A stretch of DNA of 64,000 nt from Hyphomicrobium sp. CS1BSMeth3 (GTDB lineage Bacteria; Pseudomonadota; Alphaproteobacteria; Rhizobiales; Hyphomicrobiaceae). The notes beneath the pieces are model-generated. The model saw only the letters and a program-made list of their open reading frames with translations. It made no database searches and was not told the origin of the DNA. This document shows positions 21,083 to 29,285 of this stretch, one piece after another; the stretch's first letter is position 1; each line of letters opens with the position of its first letter. The stretch is from contig NZ_FPEI01000002.1 in the NCBI RefSeq assembly GCF_900117415.1, positions 298,558-362,557 on the forward strand, read 5' to 3'. The position numbers and the translations under genes were made by a program.

Positions 21083-22468
21083 TCAGCCGACAATGCCTTC
21101 CTTGCGGGCCCAGTCGAGGCCGCGGTCGAGGGCGCGCGCCATGCGATCGAACATCGTGTTGACCTGCTCGGTGCTGATGACGAGCGGCGGGCAGAGCGCG
21201 ATCGTATCACCGCCGACGGCACGGCAGATCAGGCCCTCGTCCTGGGCGAAGACGCTCACCTTGGCGCCGACGCCCTGGCGCGGATCGAAGGACTGGCGGC
21301 TCCTCTTGTCCTTCACGAGCTCGATGCCGCCGAGCAGCCCGACGCCGCGCGTCTCGCCGACCAGCGGATGGCTGTCGAACTCCTTCAAACGCTTCAGGAA
21401 AGTCGGCGCCACCTTCTGCACATGGCCGACGATGTCGATGCGCTCGTAGATCTCGAGCGTCTTGACCGCCACGGCCGACGCCACGGGATGACCCGAGTAG
21501 GTAAAGCCGTGGGCGAACATGCCGAGCTTTTTGCTCTCGTCGACCATGGCCTGATAGACGTGCTCGGGCACCGTCACGGCGCCGAGCGGCATATAGGCGG
21601 ACGTGATCGCCTTGGCCATGGACGCCGTGTCCGGCGTCATCCCAAAAGTCTGCGATCCGAACATGTTGCCGGTGCGCGCGAAGCCGCAGATCACCTCGTC
21701 GGCGATGAACGCAATGTCGTAGTGGCGCAGCAGCGCCTGCACCTTCTCGAAGTAGGTCTTCGGCGGCAGGATCACGCCGCCCGCGCCCATGACAGGCTCG
21801 GCGATGAAGGCGGCGATGGTGTCGGCCCCCTCGCGCTCGATCAGGGCTTCGAGCTTGCCCGCAAGGCGCGACGCAAACTCCTCCTCACTCTCGCCGTCCT
21901 TGGCAAAGCGCCAGTAGTGCGGCGTATCAGTGTGCAGGATGCCCGGGATCGGCAGGTCGAAGTCCGCGTGGAAGATCGGAATGCCGGTCAGGCTGCCGGA
22001 GCCGATCGTCACGCCGTGGTAGGCGCGCAGGCGCGAGATGATCTTCTTCTTGTTCGGCCGCCCAATGGCATTGTTGTAGTACCACTGGAGCTTGATCTGC
22101 GAGTCGTTGGCCTCGCTGCCCGAGCTCGTGAAGAACACTTTCGAGGTCGGGCAGGGCGCGATCTCCTTGATCTTTTCCGCGAGCTGGATGGCCGGCTCGT
22201 GGCTGCGCCCGCCGAAGAGGTGCGTGAACGAGAGCTTCCTCATCTGATCGGCTGCCGCGTCGACCAGCTCGGTATTGCCGTAGCCGAGACCCGTGCACCA
22301 CAGTCCAGCCAGGCCCTCGATGTACTCCTTGCCCGCCGCATCCCACACGTGAATGCCCTCCGCGCGCTCCAGCAGCATGGGGCCGGTCGTGCGGTGCGAG
22401 GCGAGGTTGGTCGCCGGATGCAGCAGCGTCTCGACGTCGCGGGCGGCAAAGTTGGTGAGCGTAGCCAT
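21083..22468 (-). CDS. Class III (omega) aminotransferase, PLP-dependent
   Basis: A 461-residue fold type I, class III aminotransferase. Visible features are the PLP phosphate-binding turn (FFTSSGSEANDSQIKL), the aspartate contacting the PLP nitrogen in AFIADEVICGF, and the Schiff-base lysine in MAKAITSAYMPLGAVTV. The family uses omega-amino donors such as beta-alanine, putrescine or GABA with pyruvate or 2-oxoglutarate as acceptor; specificity cannot be read from sequence alone. ATG 22468 gives the expected N-terminus; the extra 38 residues that an upstream start would add are not typical. It lies divergent from the DUF1499 gene. Confidence 0.92.
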   Translation of the reverse strand: MATLTNFAARDVETLLHPATNLASHRTTGPMLLERAEGIHVWDAAGKEYIEGLAGLWCTGLGYGNTELVDAAADQMRKLSFTHLFGGRSHEPAIQLAEKIKEIAPCPTSKVFFTSSGSEANDSQIKLQWYYNNAIGRPNKKKIISRLRAYHGVTIGSGSLTGIPIFHADFDLPIPGILHTDTPHYWRFAKDGESEEEFASRLAGKLEALIEREGADTIAAFIAEPVMGAGGVILPPKTYFEKVQALLRHYDIAFIADEVICGFARTGNMFGSQTFGMTPDTASMAKAITSAYMPLGAVTVPEHVYQAMVDESKKLGMFAHGFTYSGHPVASAVAVKTLEIYERIDIVGHVQKVAPTFLKRLKEFDSHPLVGETRGVGLLGGIELVKDKRSRQSFDPRQGVGAKVSVFAQDEGLICRAVGGDTIALCPPLVISTEQVNTMFDRMARALDRGLDWARKEGIVG

Positions 22469-22616
22469 TGCGCCTATGTCCTGTTCTTGACGGGAACCGC
22501 GACTATGAGTAGCGCGGACGGGGCGGCTGACAAAGCCGATAAGGGCTGTGGAGCGCACAACGTTTGCGCACTTTGCAGTCAAAGATGCCGGTCACCTGGG
22601 ACGATCCGCCGACGCC

Positions 22617-23549
22617 ATGACGCTGGCTGCCTCAATGCCCCGGACGAAGTTCGCGACAACGGCGCGGCGCATTGCCTTGTTCAGCGCCGTGCTCATCCTG
22701 CTCGCGCTCGTCCTGCACAGGCTTGGCCGCATCGAGACGCCGCTCGCCATCGGCCTCGTGCTCACGGGATTTGCGGGGGCGGGCCTGGCGCTCATCAGCG
22801 GCATTGTGGCCGGCATCGTGATCTGGCGGAAGGGCTCGGCTGGCGCATGGAGCGCCGCCGCCGGTGTGGCAATCAGCCTTGCGATTTTCGCATGGCCTGC
22901 GAGCGTCGCTCCCATCTTCTTCAGGCTGCCCCCGATCAACGACATCACGACGGATCCCGAGCACCCGCCCGAGTTCGCCGCACTCGCCCGCGACCGGCCG
23001 AAGGCGGCGAACTCGATCGCCTACCATACGAACTTCGCCGAGATGCAGGAGCGCTACTACCCTGAGGTCCGCCCGCTGATCCTCGATCGCGCCGCCGAAG
23101 AAGTCTTCGACGCGGTCGGCGAGGCCGCGCGCCGTCTCAAATGGCGCATTGTCACCGAAGAGCCGCCGCAGGCTGACGGCACCGCCGGTCACATCGAGGC
23201 CGAGGACCGCACGCTCATTCTCGGCTTCACGGACGACGTGGTCGTGCGCGTCGAGAACGACGGCGGCTCGACCCGCGTCGACATCCGCTCGCTGTCGCGC
23301 TACGGCCACCACGACTTCGGCCGCAATGCGAGCCGCATCAAGGAATTCTACGCGGAGCTGCGGGCGCGGCTCGACGCCACCGTTCCGACCGCTGCCGCGC
23401 CACGCGGCAAAGCCAAGGCGCGCGGCACGAAGGTGCCGACTAGGGCACGGAAAGGCGCACAGGATCCAGCACAGGCCCCTCGCAGCGGAGCAGGCCCCGC
23501 TCAACCAGATGCTCGACGTGCGCTGCCACAGAAAGGGACGCGGCCTTGA
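22617..23549 (+). CDS. DUF1499 membrane-anchored protein
   Basis: About 310 residues. Three hydrophobic segments fill the first 110 residues (ALFSAVLILLALVLHRLG, AIGLVLTGFAGAGLALISG, VAISLAIFAWPASVAPIFF), followed by a soluble DUF1499 domain with DITTDPEHPPEFAAL and GFTDDVVVRVENDGGSTRVD-like segments ending in a conserved-looking phenylalanine-rich helix. DUF1499 proteins have no established function. The start is uncertain (ATG 22617, ATG 22635 or GTG 22548; none has a strong RBS). The basic, low-complexity C-terminus (KAKARGTKVPTRARKGAQ) runs 110 bp into the convergent MBL-fold gene, so the two 3' ends overlap antisense. Confidence 0.8.
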   Translation: MTLAASMPRTKFATTARRIALFSAVLILLALVLHRLGRIETPLAIGLVLTGFAGAGLALISGIVAGIVIWRKGSAGAWSAAAGVAISLAIFAWPASVAPIFFRLPPINDITTDPEHPPEFAALARDRPKAANSIAYHTNFAEMQERYYPEVRPLILDRAAEEVFDAVGEAARRLKWRIVTEEPPQADGTAGHIEAEDRTLILGFTDDVVVRVENDGGSTRVDIRSLSRYGHHDFGRNASRIKEFYAELRARLDATVPTAAAPRGKAKARGTKVPTRARKGAQDPAQAPRSGAGPAQPDARRALPQKGTRP

Positions 23550-24351
23550 CGAGTCTCGGGTCGATCCCGCGATAGATCACGGCGACGATTTCCGGGATCG
23601 TCGTCTGCCCGTTCTTGACGCATTCGAGGATGGACTGCTCGCGCATGCGCCGGTGCAGAATGTAGGCCTTCACGAGCCGTTGCGGCTCGTACACGCGCCC
23701 GCCGTGTCCCGGGAAGTAGATCTCGTCATTACGCTCGAGCAGGCGCTCCATCGCCCCGAGATAGGCGCTCATGCTGCCCTCGGGCGGCGCGACGACGCTC
23801 GTATTCCAGCCCATGACGTGATCGCCCGAGAAGAAGAGCCGCGTGCCTTCGAGCGCAAAGCAGAGATGGTCCGGCGCGTGGCCCGGCGTGTGCAGGGCCT
23901 GCAGCGCGAAGTCGCTGCCCTCCAGGCGGTCGCCGTCCTTGAGCACGATATCGGGCCTGAAATCATTCTCCACGTACTCGCCGCCGGCCGGGCTCGATTT
24001 GGTGCGGCCGGGGTTGGCGACCGTACGGCCGAAGCCCGCCGTCAGCGCGCCCGTGCGCTCCCTGAGCGCATCGAGGCCATCGACGTGGTCGTGGTGCGTA
24101 TGCGTGATGACGATGTGCGTAAGTTTGCGGCCCTGGAGCGCGGCAAGGATGGCGTCGAGATGCGCCGCGTCGGCTGGACCCGGATCGATGAGAAATACCT
24201 CGCGGCCCTCGCCGAGGAGATAGGTGTTCGTGCCCTTGTAGGTGAACGGGCTCGGGTTGTTGGCGACAATGCGCACGATGCCCGGCGCGAGCTGTTTCGC
24301 CTCGCCATAAGCGAACTCGATTTCTTTGCGGAAGGGCAGCTCTTCGGCCAT
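23440..24351 (-). CDS. MBL-fold metallohydrolase (LACTB2-like)
   Basis: A 303-residue metallo-beta-lactamase-fold hydrolase with the metal motif THTHHDHVDG, further ligands at HTPGHAPDH, SGDHVMGWN and PGHGG, and a C-terminal winged-helix-like extension (LVERGLLRCEG) as in LACTB2-type proteins. The animal homologue is an endoribonuclease; bacterial members are mostly uncharacterised, so only hydrolase is claimed. Its start is followed upstream by a paired-palindrome element. Its 3' end overlaps the DUF1499 gene by 110 bp. Confidence 0.9.
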   Translation of the reverse strand: MAEELPFRKEIEFAYGEAKQLAPGIVRIVANNPSPFTYKGTNTYLLGEGREVFLIDPGPADAAHLDAILAALQGRKLTHIVITHTHHDHVDGLDALRERTGALTAGFGRTVANPGRTKSSPAGGEYVENDFRPDIVLKDGDRLEGSDFALQALHTPGHAPDHLCFALEGTRLFFSGDHVMGWNTSVVAPPEGSMSAYLGAMERLLERNDEIYFPGHGGRVYEPQRLVKAYILHRRMREQSILECVKNGQTTIPEIVAVIYRGIDPRLVKAASLSVAAHVEHLVERGLLRCEGPVLDPVRLSVP

Positions 24352-24377
24352 CTGGTGTGTCCTGCGCTCACGTCAAT

Positions 24378-24544
24378 CTAGTGTCCCGATTCCGAAGTTC
24401 GCCAAACCTCGATGCTGGTGTGCCGAGCGAACTTCGGAATCAATGGGGACACTAGAATCACAATTTTACTAGTGTGATTCAGATCGAGAAATTCGCTCCC
24501 TACTGTGCCGCGAGAGGCGGCGAATTTCTCGATCATCACACTAG
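24378..24544. repeat. Paired-palindrome element, copy 2 (167 bp, inverted relative to copy 1)
   Basis: The reverse complement of this stretch matches 7606-7772 closely over all 167 bp. Here hairpin B comes first (24378-24455: outer CTAGTGTCCC, inner GATTCCGAAGTTCGC, 4-nt bulge in the right arm), then a 13-bp spacer, then hairpin A (24469-24544: outer CTAGTGTGAT, 3-nt TCA bulge in the left arm, inner GATCGAGAAATTCGC). In both copies the bulges sit on the two arms facing the spacer. It lies between the stop of the class D beta-lactamase and the start of the MBL-fold gene (both minus strand). Confidence 0.93.
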
Positions 24545-24596
24545 CCTGTTGTCATAGCCGAGGCGGCGCCGATTGACCATCGGCAGGCGCGCAGGC

Positions 24597-25415
24597 CTAG
24601 TAGACGCCGAGATGCGCGAGCAGGGCCCTGCCGATCTGAATGCGCTTCGGCGCATCTGCGGATTTGCTCATATCCATATTCAGCGCGAAGGCGGTTTTCC
24701 GATCCCCTCGCTCGACCCAGCCCGCCCACCAGCCGATCTTGCCATCCCATCCGGTCTTGGCGAACAGCGCGCGGCTGTCCTTCTCCTCGATGCGGATGAT
24801 GTCGCGGACGATCGCCTGCGAGCGCGCGCTCATGGGCAGGGTCTGCTCGGCGAACCGCGCAAGGAAGCGCGCCTGCTCGATCGCGCTGATCGCCAGCGGC
24901 CCATCGAGCCAGAAGCGATCGACGATCTCGCCGGTCTCGCGATTGCCATAGTCGAGCTTCGCGAGCCAGGCCTTGTAGCTCTCGAGGCCGACGCGCCGCG
25001 CGATCTCCTGGAAGACCGGCACATTCGAGGCCGCCACGGCCTCGCCGAGCGTCATATCCTTCTGCCATGCGGCGACCCTGCGCGGCTTGCCGTCATAGCG
25101 GAACACTTCATCCGCATCCTTCACGGCACCGACTTCAAGCGCGATCAGGCTGTTCGGGATCTTGAACGTCGAGGCAGGGACGAAGCGCGTCTCGGCGCGG
25201 CTCGCATTGAGCATGATGAGGCGATCGGCACGTGCGTCGAACGCAGCAAACGTCCCCGAAAAACCTTCGCGCGCGAACGCATCCTCGGCATCACCAAGCC
25301 TGATGATCTCGCTGGCACCTGCGGCGCCCGTTCCGGCCAGCGCAGCGGCCACAAAGCAACCGCCCGCCCTCAGCACGTCGCGCCGCGAGTGCCCTAAATG
25401 GCTTGTTTTGCGCAT
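24597..25415 (-). CDS. Class D (OXA-type) beta-lactamase
   Basis: A 272-residue serine beta-lactamase of class D. It has a Tat-like signal peptide (RRDVLRAGG then a hydrophobic stretch ending GAAGA), the nucleophile motif Ser-Thr-Phe-Lys in PASTFKIPNS, the Ser-x-Val motif in ASNVPVFQ, the class D hallmark YGN in LDYGNRETG, the KTG motif in KTGWDG and a WWAGW segment. Class D enzymes hydrolyse penicillins, some also oxacillin or carbapenems. Whether it confers resistance cannot be read from the sequence. ATG 25415 is separated from the stop of the upstream MBL-fold gene by only 2 nt, so they are translationally coupled. It is likely a resident chromosomal gene. Confidence 0.93.
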   Translation of the reverse strand: MRKTSHLGHSRRDVLRAGGCFVAAALAGTGAAGASEIIRLGDAEDAFAREGFSGTFAAFDARADRLIMLNASRAETRFVPASTFKIPNSLIALEVGAVKDADEVFRYDGKPRRVAAWQKDMTLGEAVAASNVPVFQEIARRVGLESYKAWLAKLDYGNRETGEIVDRFWLDGPLAISAIEQARFLARFAEQTLPMSARSQAIVRDIIRIEEKDSRALFAKTGWDGKIGWWAGWVERGDRKTAFALNMDMSKSADAPKRIQIGRALLAHLGVY

Positions 25416-25417
25416 AC

Positions 25418-26284
25418 TCAGAGCTTGTTCAGCGGCACTTTCAGATAGCGCACGCCATTGTCCTCGGGCTTCGGCAGATCGCCCGCGCGCATGTTCACCT
25501 GAATGGACGGGATGATCAACTTCGGCATTCCGAGCGTCTTGTCGCGTGCCTCGCGCATGGCGACGTACTCGTCCTCCGTCACACCGTCGCGCACATGGAT
25601 GTTGGACTTGCGCTGCTCGGCGACCGTCGTCTCCCAGGCATATGCGTCGCGGCCCGGCGCCTTGTAGTCGTGGCACAGGAAGAGCCGTGTCTCGGGCGGT
25701 AGCGCCAGCACCTTGCGGATCGAGCGGTAGAGATCGCGCGCGCTGCCGCCGGGAAAGTCCGCCCGCGCCGTGCCGTAGTCCGGCATGAAGAGCGTGTCGC
25801 CGATGAAGGCCGCATCGCCGAAGACGTACGTCATGCAGGCGGGCGTATGGCCGGGCGTGTGCATGGCATGGCCCGTCATCTCACCGACGCGGATACGGTC
25901 GCCGTCCTTGAACAACGCATCGAACTGGCTGCCGTCGCGCTCGAACTCGGTGCCTGCGTTGAACACCTTCCCGAACACGTCCTGCACGATCGTGATGTTG
26001 GCACCGATCGCGATCTTCCCGCCGAGCTTTTCCTTCAAGTACGGCGCCGCCGAGAGGTGGTCCGCATGGACATGCGTTTCCAGCAACCACTGCACGTCGA
26101 AGCTGCGCTCTTTCACGAAGGCAATGACTTCGTCAGCCGCCTTGGTCGACGTGCGCCCGGCGGCTGCATCATAGTCCAGCACGCTGTCGATGATCGCGGC
26201 GGCGTTCGACGCTGGATCCTTGAGCACGTAGCTCGCGGTGTTGGTCGGCTCGTCGAAGAACGAGAACACCTCTGGATGGAGCAT
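25418..26284 (-). CDS. MBL-fold hydrolase related to persulfide dioxygenase / Blh
   Basis: A 288-residue glyoxalase II-like metalloprotein. Metal ligands are seen at ETHVHADHLSAAPYLKEKLG, HTPGHTPACMTYV and GDTLFMPDYGTARADFPGG, the last characteristic of the ETHE1/Blh persulfide-dioxygenase group rather than glyoxalase II. Such enzymes use one iron and oxidise glutathione persulfide to sulfite; in plant-associated bacteria Blh is linked to sulfide tolerance. The exact substrate is inferred. It forms a two-gene unit with the downstream beta-lactamase (stop TGA, 2 nt, ATG). No rhodanese domain is fused or adjacent. Confidence 0.88.
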   Translation of the reverse strand: MLHPEVFSFFDEPTNTASYVLKDPASNAAAIIDSVLDYDAAAGRTSTKAADEVIAFVKERSFDVQWLLETHVHADHLSAAPYLKEKLGGKIAIGANITIVQDVFGKVFNAGTEFERDGSQFDALFKDGDRIRVGEMTGHAMHTPGHTPACMTYVFGDAAFIGDTLFMPDYGTARADFPGGSARDLYRSIRKVLALPPETRLFLCHDYKAPGRDAYAWETTVAEQRKSNIHVRDGVTEDEYVAMREARDKTLGMPKLIIPSIQVNMRAGDLPKPEDNGVRYLKVPLNKL

Positions 26285-26460
26285 AGGAACCTCCGTTCCG
26301 TCCCTGCTAGAGCATTCTCTTTCATTTAGAAGGCGAATGACGAATATTCAATACTGCTGATATGCATGCGCCCAGGTGCCGTTGACGCTCGCGCATGGTG
26401 GGTGCACTGTTTGATGAAAATTGCGCATCAGGCGCCCGAGGAAACGCTGAAGGAGCCCCC

Positions 26461-27915
26461 ATGACCGCCGGCATTCTGGCGTACGGCGCCTATATCCCGC
26501 GCCTCAGACTGCAGCGCCAGGCCATCGCCACCGCCAACACCTGGTTCAATCCCGCCCTCAAGGGCCTCGCCAAGGGCGAGCGCGCCATCTGCAATTGGGA
26601 TGAGGACACGGTCACCATGGCCGTCGAGGCGGCGCGCGACTGCCTCACGGGGATCGACCGCAAGAGCGTGCGCGGCCTCCAGTTCGCTTCGACCTCATTT
26701 CCTTTCCGCGATCGCCTCAATGCCGGCATCGTCGCCGAGGCCCTCGACATCGCGAGCCATGTCGCAGCCCTCGACGTGACCGCAAGCCAGCGCGCGGCAA
26801 CCTCGGCGCTGCTCAATGCGCTCATCGGCGGCGGGCCGACGCTGCTCATTGCCTCAGAGAAGCGCCGCGCCAAGACCGCGAGCCCCTATGAGATGACGAA
26901 CGGCGACGGCGCTGCGGCCGTGCTCGTCGGCGAGGGCCCCGCCATCGCGCGCCTCGTCGGCTCGGCAAGCCGCACGGCCGATTTCGTCGATCACTACCGC
27001 ACGGACGATCAGCCCTTCGACTACCAGTGGGAAGAGCGCTGGATCCGCGATGAAGGCTACATGAAGCTCGTGCCGCCGGTCATCGCGGAGGCGCTCTCGC
27101 GCGCGGGCCTCCAGGCGAGCGACATCACGCACTTCATCATGCCGGGCACGCTACCGCGCATTGCCGGCACCATCGCCAAGGCCGCAGGACTCCCCGAGAC
27201 GAGCGTGCGCGACAATCTTCAGGCCCAGCTCGGCGAAACCGGCGTCGCGCACCCGCTCATGCTGCTCGGGCATACGCTGGAGCAGGCCAAGACAGGCGAC
27301 CGCATTCTCGTCGTGGGTTTCGGCCAGGGCGCCGACGCGATCATCCTCGAAGCCACGGCGGAGCTCGCAAAGCTCCCCGCGCGCGCAGGCGTCAAGGGTC
27401 ATCTCGCGCGCCGCAAGGAAGAGACCTCGTACAATCGCTATCTCGCCATCAACGATCTCGTCGAGATCGAGCGCGGCATGCGCTCGGAAGTGGACAAGCA
27501 GACGCCGCTCTCCTCGCTCTGGCGCAATCGCGCGCTGCTGACGAGCTTCCTCGGTGGTGAATGCACGAAGTGCGGGACGATCCAGATCCCGAAATCCAAC
27601 ATCTGCGTGAACCCGAACTGCAATGCCATGCACTCGCAGGTGCCGCACGCGTTCGCCGACAAGGCCGGCCGCATCAACTCCTTCACCGCCGATCGCCTGA
27701 CGTTCTCGCCCTCGCCGCCGGCCTGCTACGGCATGGTGCAGTTCGATGGCGGCGGACGCATGATGCTCGACTTCACCGACGTCGATGCCGAAGCGCTCGA
27801 AGTCGGCCAGACCATGCGCATGATGTTCCGCATCAAGGACCACGACACGCAGCGCGGTTTCACCCGCTATTTCTGGAAAGCCGCACCGGCACCCACATCC
27901 TCGAAGGAGAGCTGA
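26461..27915 (+). CDS. HMG-CoA-synthase-like protein fused to a DUF35/OB zinc-ribbon domain
   Basis: A 484-residue protein. Residues 1-330 have the thiolase/HMG-CoA-synthase fold (GILAYGAYIPRLRL; GNGDGAAAVLVG-like TNGDGAAAVLVGEG; VVGFGQGADAIILEATA). Residues 345-470 form a DUF35-type zinc ribbon plus OB fold (ECTKCGTIQIPKSNICVNPN with four cysteines; FTADRLTFSPSPPACYGMVQ). In archaea separate thiolase, DUF35 and HMG-CoA synthase proteins form a channelling complex; here synthase and DUF35 are one chain and the thiolase is the next gene, 3 nt downstream. The usual catalytic cysteine is not present in the corresponding segment (DVTASQRAATSALL), so it may not be an HMG-CoA synthase at all. Confidence 0.87.
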   Translation: MTAGILAYGAYIPRLRLQRQAIATANTWFNPALKGLAKGERAICNWDEDTVTMAVEAARDCLTGIDRKSVRGLQFASTSFPFRDRLNAGIVAEALDIASHVAALDVTASQRAATSALLNALIGGGPTLLIASEKRRAKTASPYEMTNGDGAAAVLVGEGPAIARLVGSASRTADFVDHYRTDDQPFDYQWEERWIRDEGYMKLVPPVIAEALSRAGLQASDITHFIMPGTLPRIAGTIAKAAGLPETSVRDNLQAQLGETGVAHPLMLLGHTLEQAKTGDRILVVGFGQGADAIILEATAELAKLPARAGVKGHLARRKEETSYNRYLAINDLVEIERGMRSEVDKQTPLSSLWRNRALLTSFLGGECTKCGTIQIPKSNICVNPNCNAMHSQVPHAFADKAGRINSFTADRLTFSPSPPACYGMVQFDGGGRMMLDFTDVDAEALEVGQTMRMMFRIKDHDTQRGFTRYFWKAAPAPTSSKES

Positions 27916-27918
27916 GCC

Positions 27919-29124
27919 ATGGCTTCGGGCATCAAGGACAAGGTTGCGATCCTCGGCATGGGTTGCTCGAAGTTCGGCGAGCGGTGGGACAAGGAAGCCG
28001 ACGACCTCATGGTCGAGGCTTACGAGGAAGCACTCGCCGACGCCGGCATCGAGACCAAGCAGATCAATGCTGCGTGGCTCTCGACGGCCATCGAGGACCA
28101 GCACGTCGGCAAGTCGGGCGTGCCACTCGCGATTGCGCTGCGCCTTCCCTACATCCCCGTGACACGCGTCGAGAACTACTGCGCATCCGGCACGGAAGCC
28201 TTCCGCGGCGCCGTCTATGCCGTCGCCTCGGGTGCTGCCGACATCGCGCTGGCCATGGGCGTCGAGAAGCTCAAGGACACGGGCTATGGCGGCCTGCCGC
28301 AGCGCTCGCGCGGCGTGCTAAATGCCATGTCCTGGGCGAACTTCTCGGCGCCCGGCGCCTTTGCCCAGCTCGCGGCCGCCTACCGCACCAAGCACGGCGT
28401 CGCGCAGGAGGACATCAAGCGCGCCATGGCGCAGATCTCCGTCAAGAGCCACGACAATGGTGCCAAGAACCCCAAGGCGCACCTCCGCAACAAGATCAAC
28501 ATCGACACCGTGCTCGGCGCGCCGACCGTCGCCGAGCCGCTCGGCCTCTATGATTGCTGCGGCGTCTCGGATGGCGCCGCCTGCGCGATCGTGACGACGC
28601 CCGAGATCGCGAAGAGCCTCGGCAAGCATGACATCGTCTCGGTGAAGGCGCTCCAGCTCTCGGTCTCGAACGGTCAGGAGGCGAGCCACAATTCCTGGGA
28701 TGGCAGCCACTTCGTGACGACGCGCACGGCCTCCAAGCGCGCCTACACCGAAGCCGGCATCGCCGATCCGCGCAAGGAGCTGTCGCTCATCGAGGTGCAC
28801 GACTGTTTCTCGATCACCGAGCTCGTCACCATGGAGGACCTCTTCATCTCCAGGGAAGGCGAGGCGGTGAAGGACGTGCTCGACGGCTTCTATAACGCCG
28901 ATGGCGGCGTGCCCTGCCAGATCGACGGTGGCTTGAAATGCTTCGGTCACCCGATCGGCGCCTCGGGCCTGCGCATGATCTACGAGATCTATCTGCAGAT
29001 GCTCGGCCGCGCCGGCCCCCGTCAGCGCCAGGACGAGCCGCGCCTCGGCCTCACGCACAATCTGGGCGGCTTCCCGCACCAGAATGTGTGCTCGATCTCC
29101 ATCATCGGCCGCTACGGCGCCTAA
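27919..29124 (+). CDS. Thiolase family protein (archaeal-like acetyl-CoA acetyltransferase)
   Basis: A 401-residue thiolase of the archaeal-like/SCP2-related branch. The nucleophilic cysteine lies in ENYCASGTEAFRGAVYAV, followed by the characteristic HDCFSITELVTMED and CFGHPIGASGLRMIYE motifs; the GG-containing end (LTHNLGGFPHQNVCSISI) also fits. It would condense or cleave acyl-CoA. It begins 3 nt after the HMG-CoA-synthase-like/DUF35 gene, so the two are an operon and probably a complex. The stop codon TAA lies inside the outer stem of the third paired-palindrome element. Confidence 0.92.
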   Translation: MASGIKDKVAILGMGCSKFGERWDKEADDLMVEAYEEALADAGIETKQINAAWLSTAIEDQHVGKSGVPLAIALRLPYIPVTRVENYCASGTEAFRGAVYAVASGAADIALAMGVEKLKDTGYGGLPQRSRGVLNAMSWANFSAPGAFAQLAAAYRTKHGVAQEDIKRAMAQISVKSHDNGAKNPKAHLRNKINIDTVLGAPTVAEPLGLYDCCGVSDGAACAIVTTPEIAKSLGKHDIVSVKALQLSVSNGQEASHNSWDGSHFVTTRTASKRAYTEAGIADPRKELSLIEVHDCFSITELVTMEDLFISREGEAVKDVLDGFYNADGGVPCQIDGGLKCFGHPIGASGLRMIYEIYLQMLGRAGPRQRQDEPRLGLTHNLGGFPHQNVCSISIIGRYGA

Positions 29125-29285
29125 AGCGTCGGACCTTAAATGCGACCCACGCCTGGGCCGATCTCAAAGTCGCATTTAAGGTCCAAAGACGCTTTAGATT
29201 CATAATGTTCTAAAGCAACTTTGGACTTGAAATTCACTCCCCGCCCAGCCTCGAACTGAGGTGAATTTCAAGTCCGTTGCTTTAG
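29121..29285. repeat. Paired-palindrome element, type 2 (165 bp)
   Basis: Hairpin C (29121-29197): outer CTAAAGCGTC, inner GGACCTTAAATGCGAC, 3-nt bulge in the right arm. A 12-bp spacer follows. Hairpin D (29210-29285): outer CTAAAGCAAC, 3-nt TTT bulge in the left arm, inner GGACTTGAAATTCAC. Loops are 22-23 nt. The sequence is unrelated to copies 1 and 2 but the architecture is the same. It fills the gap between two convergent genes; the terminal CTAAA on each side supplies the TAA stop codons of the thiolase (plus) and the XRE regulator (minus). Confidence 0.92.

Noticed and set aside
29121..29285. Ordinary rho-independent terminator pair between convergent genes
   Set aside because: The hairpins are far longer than intrinsic terminators, lack U tracts, and share a precise architecture with elements that lie in promoter regions.
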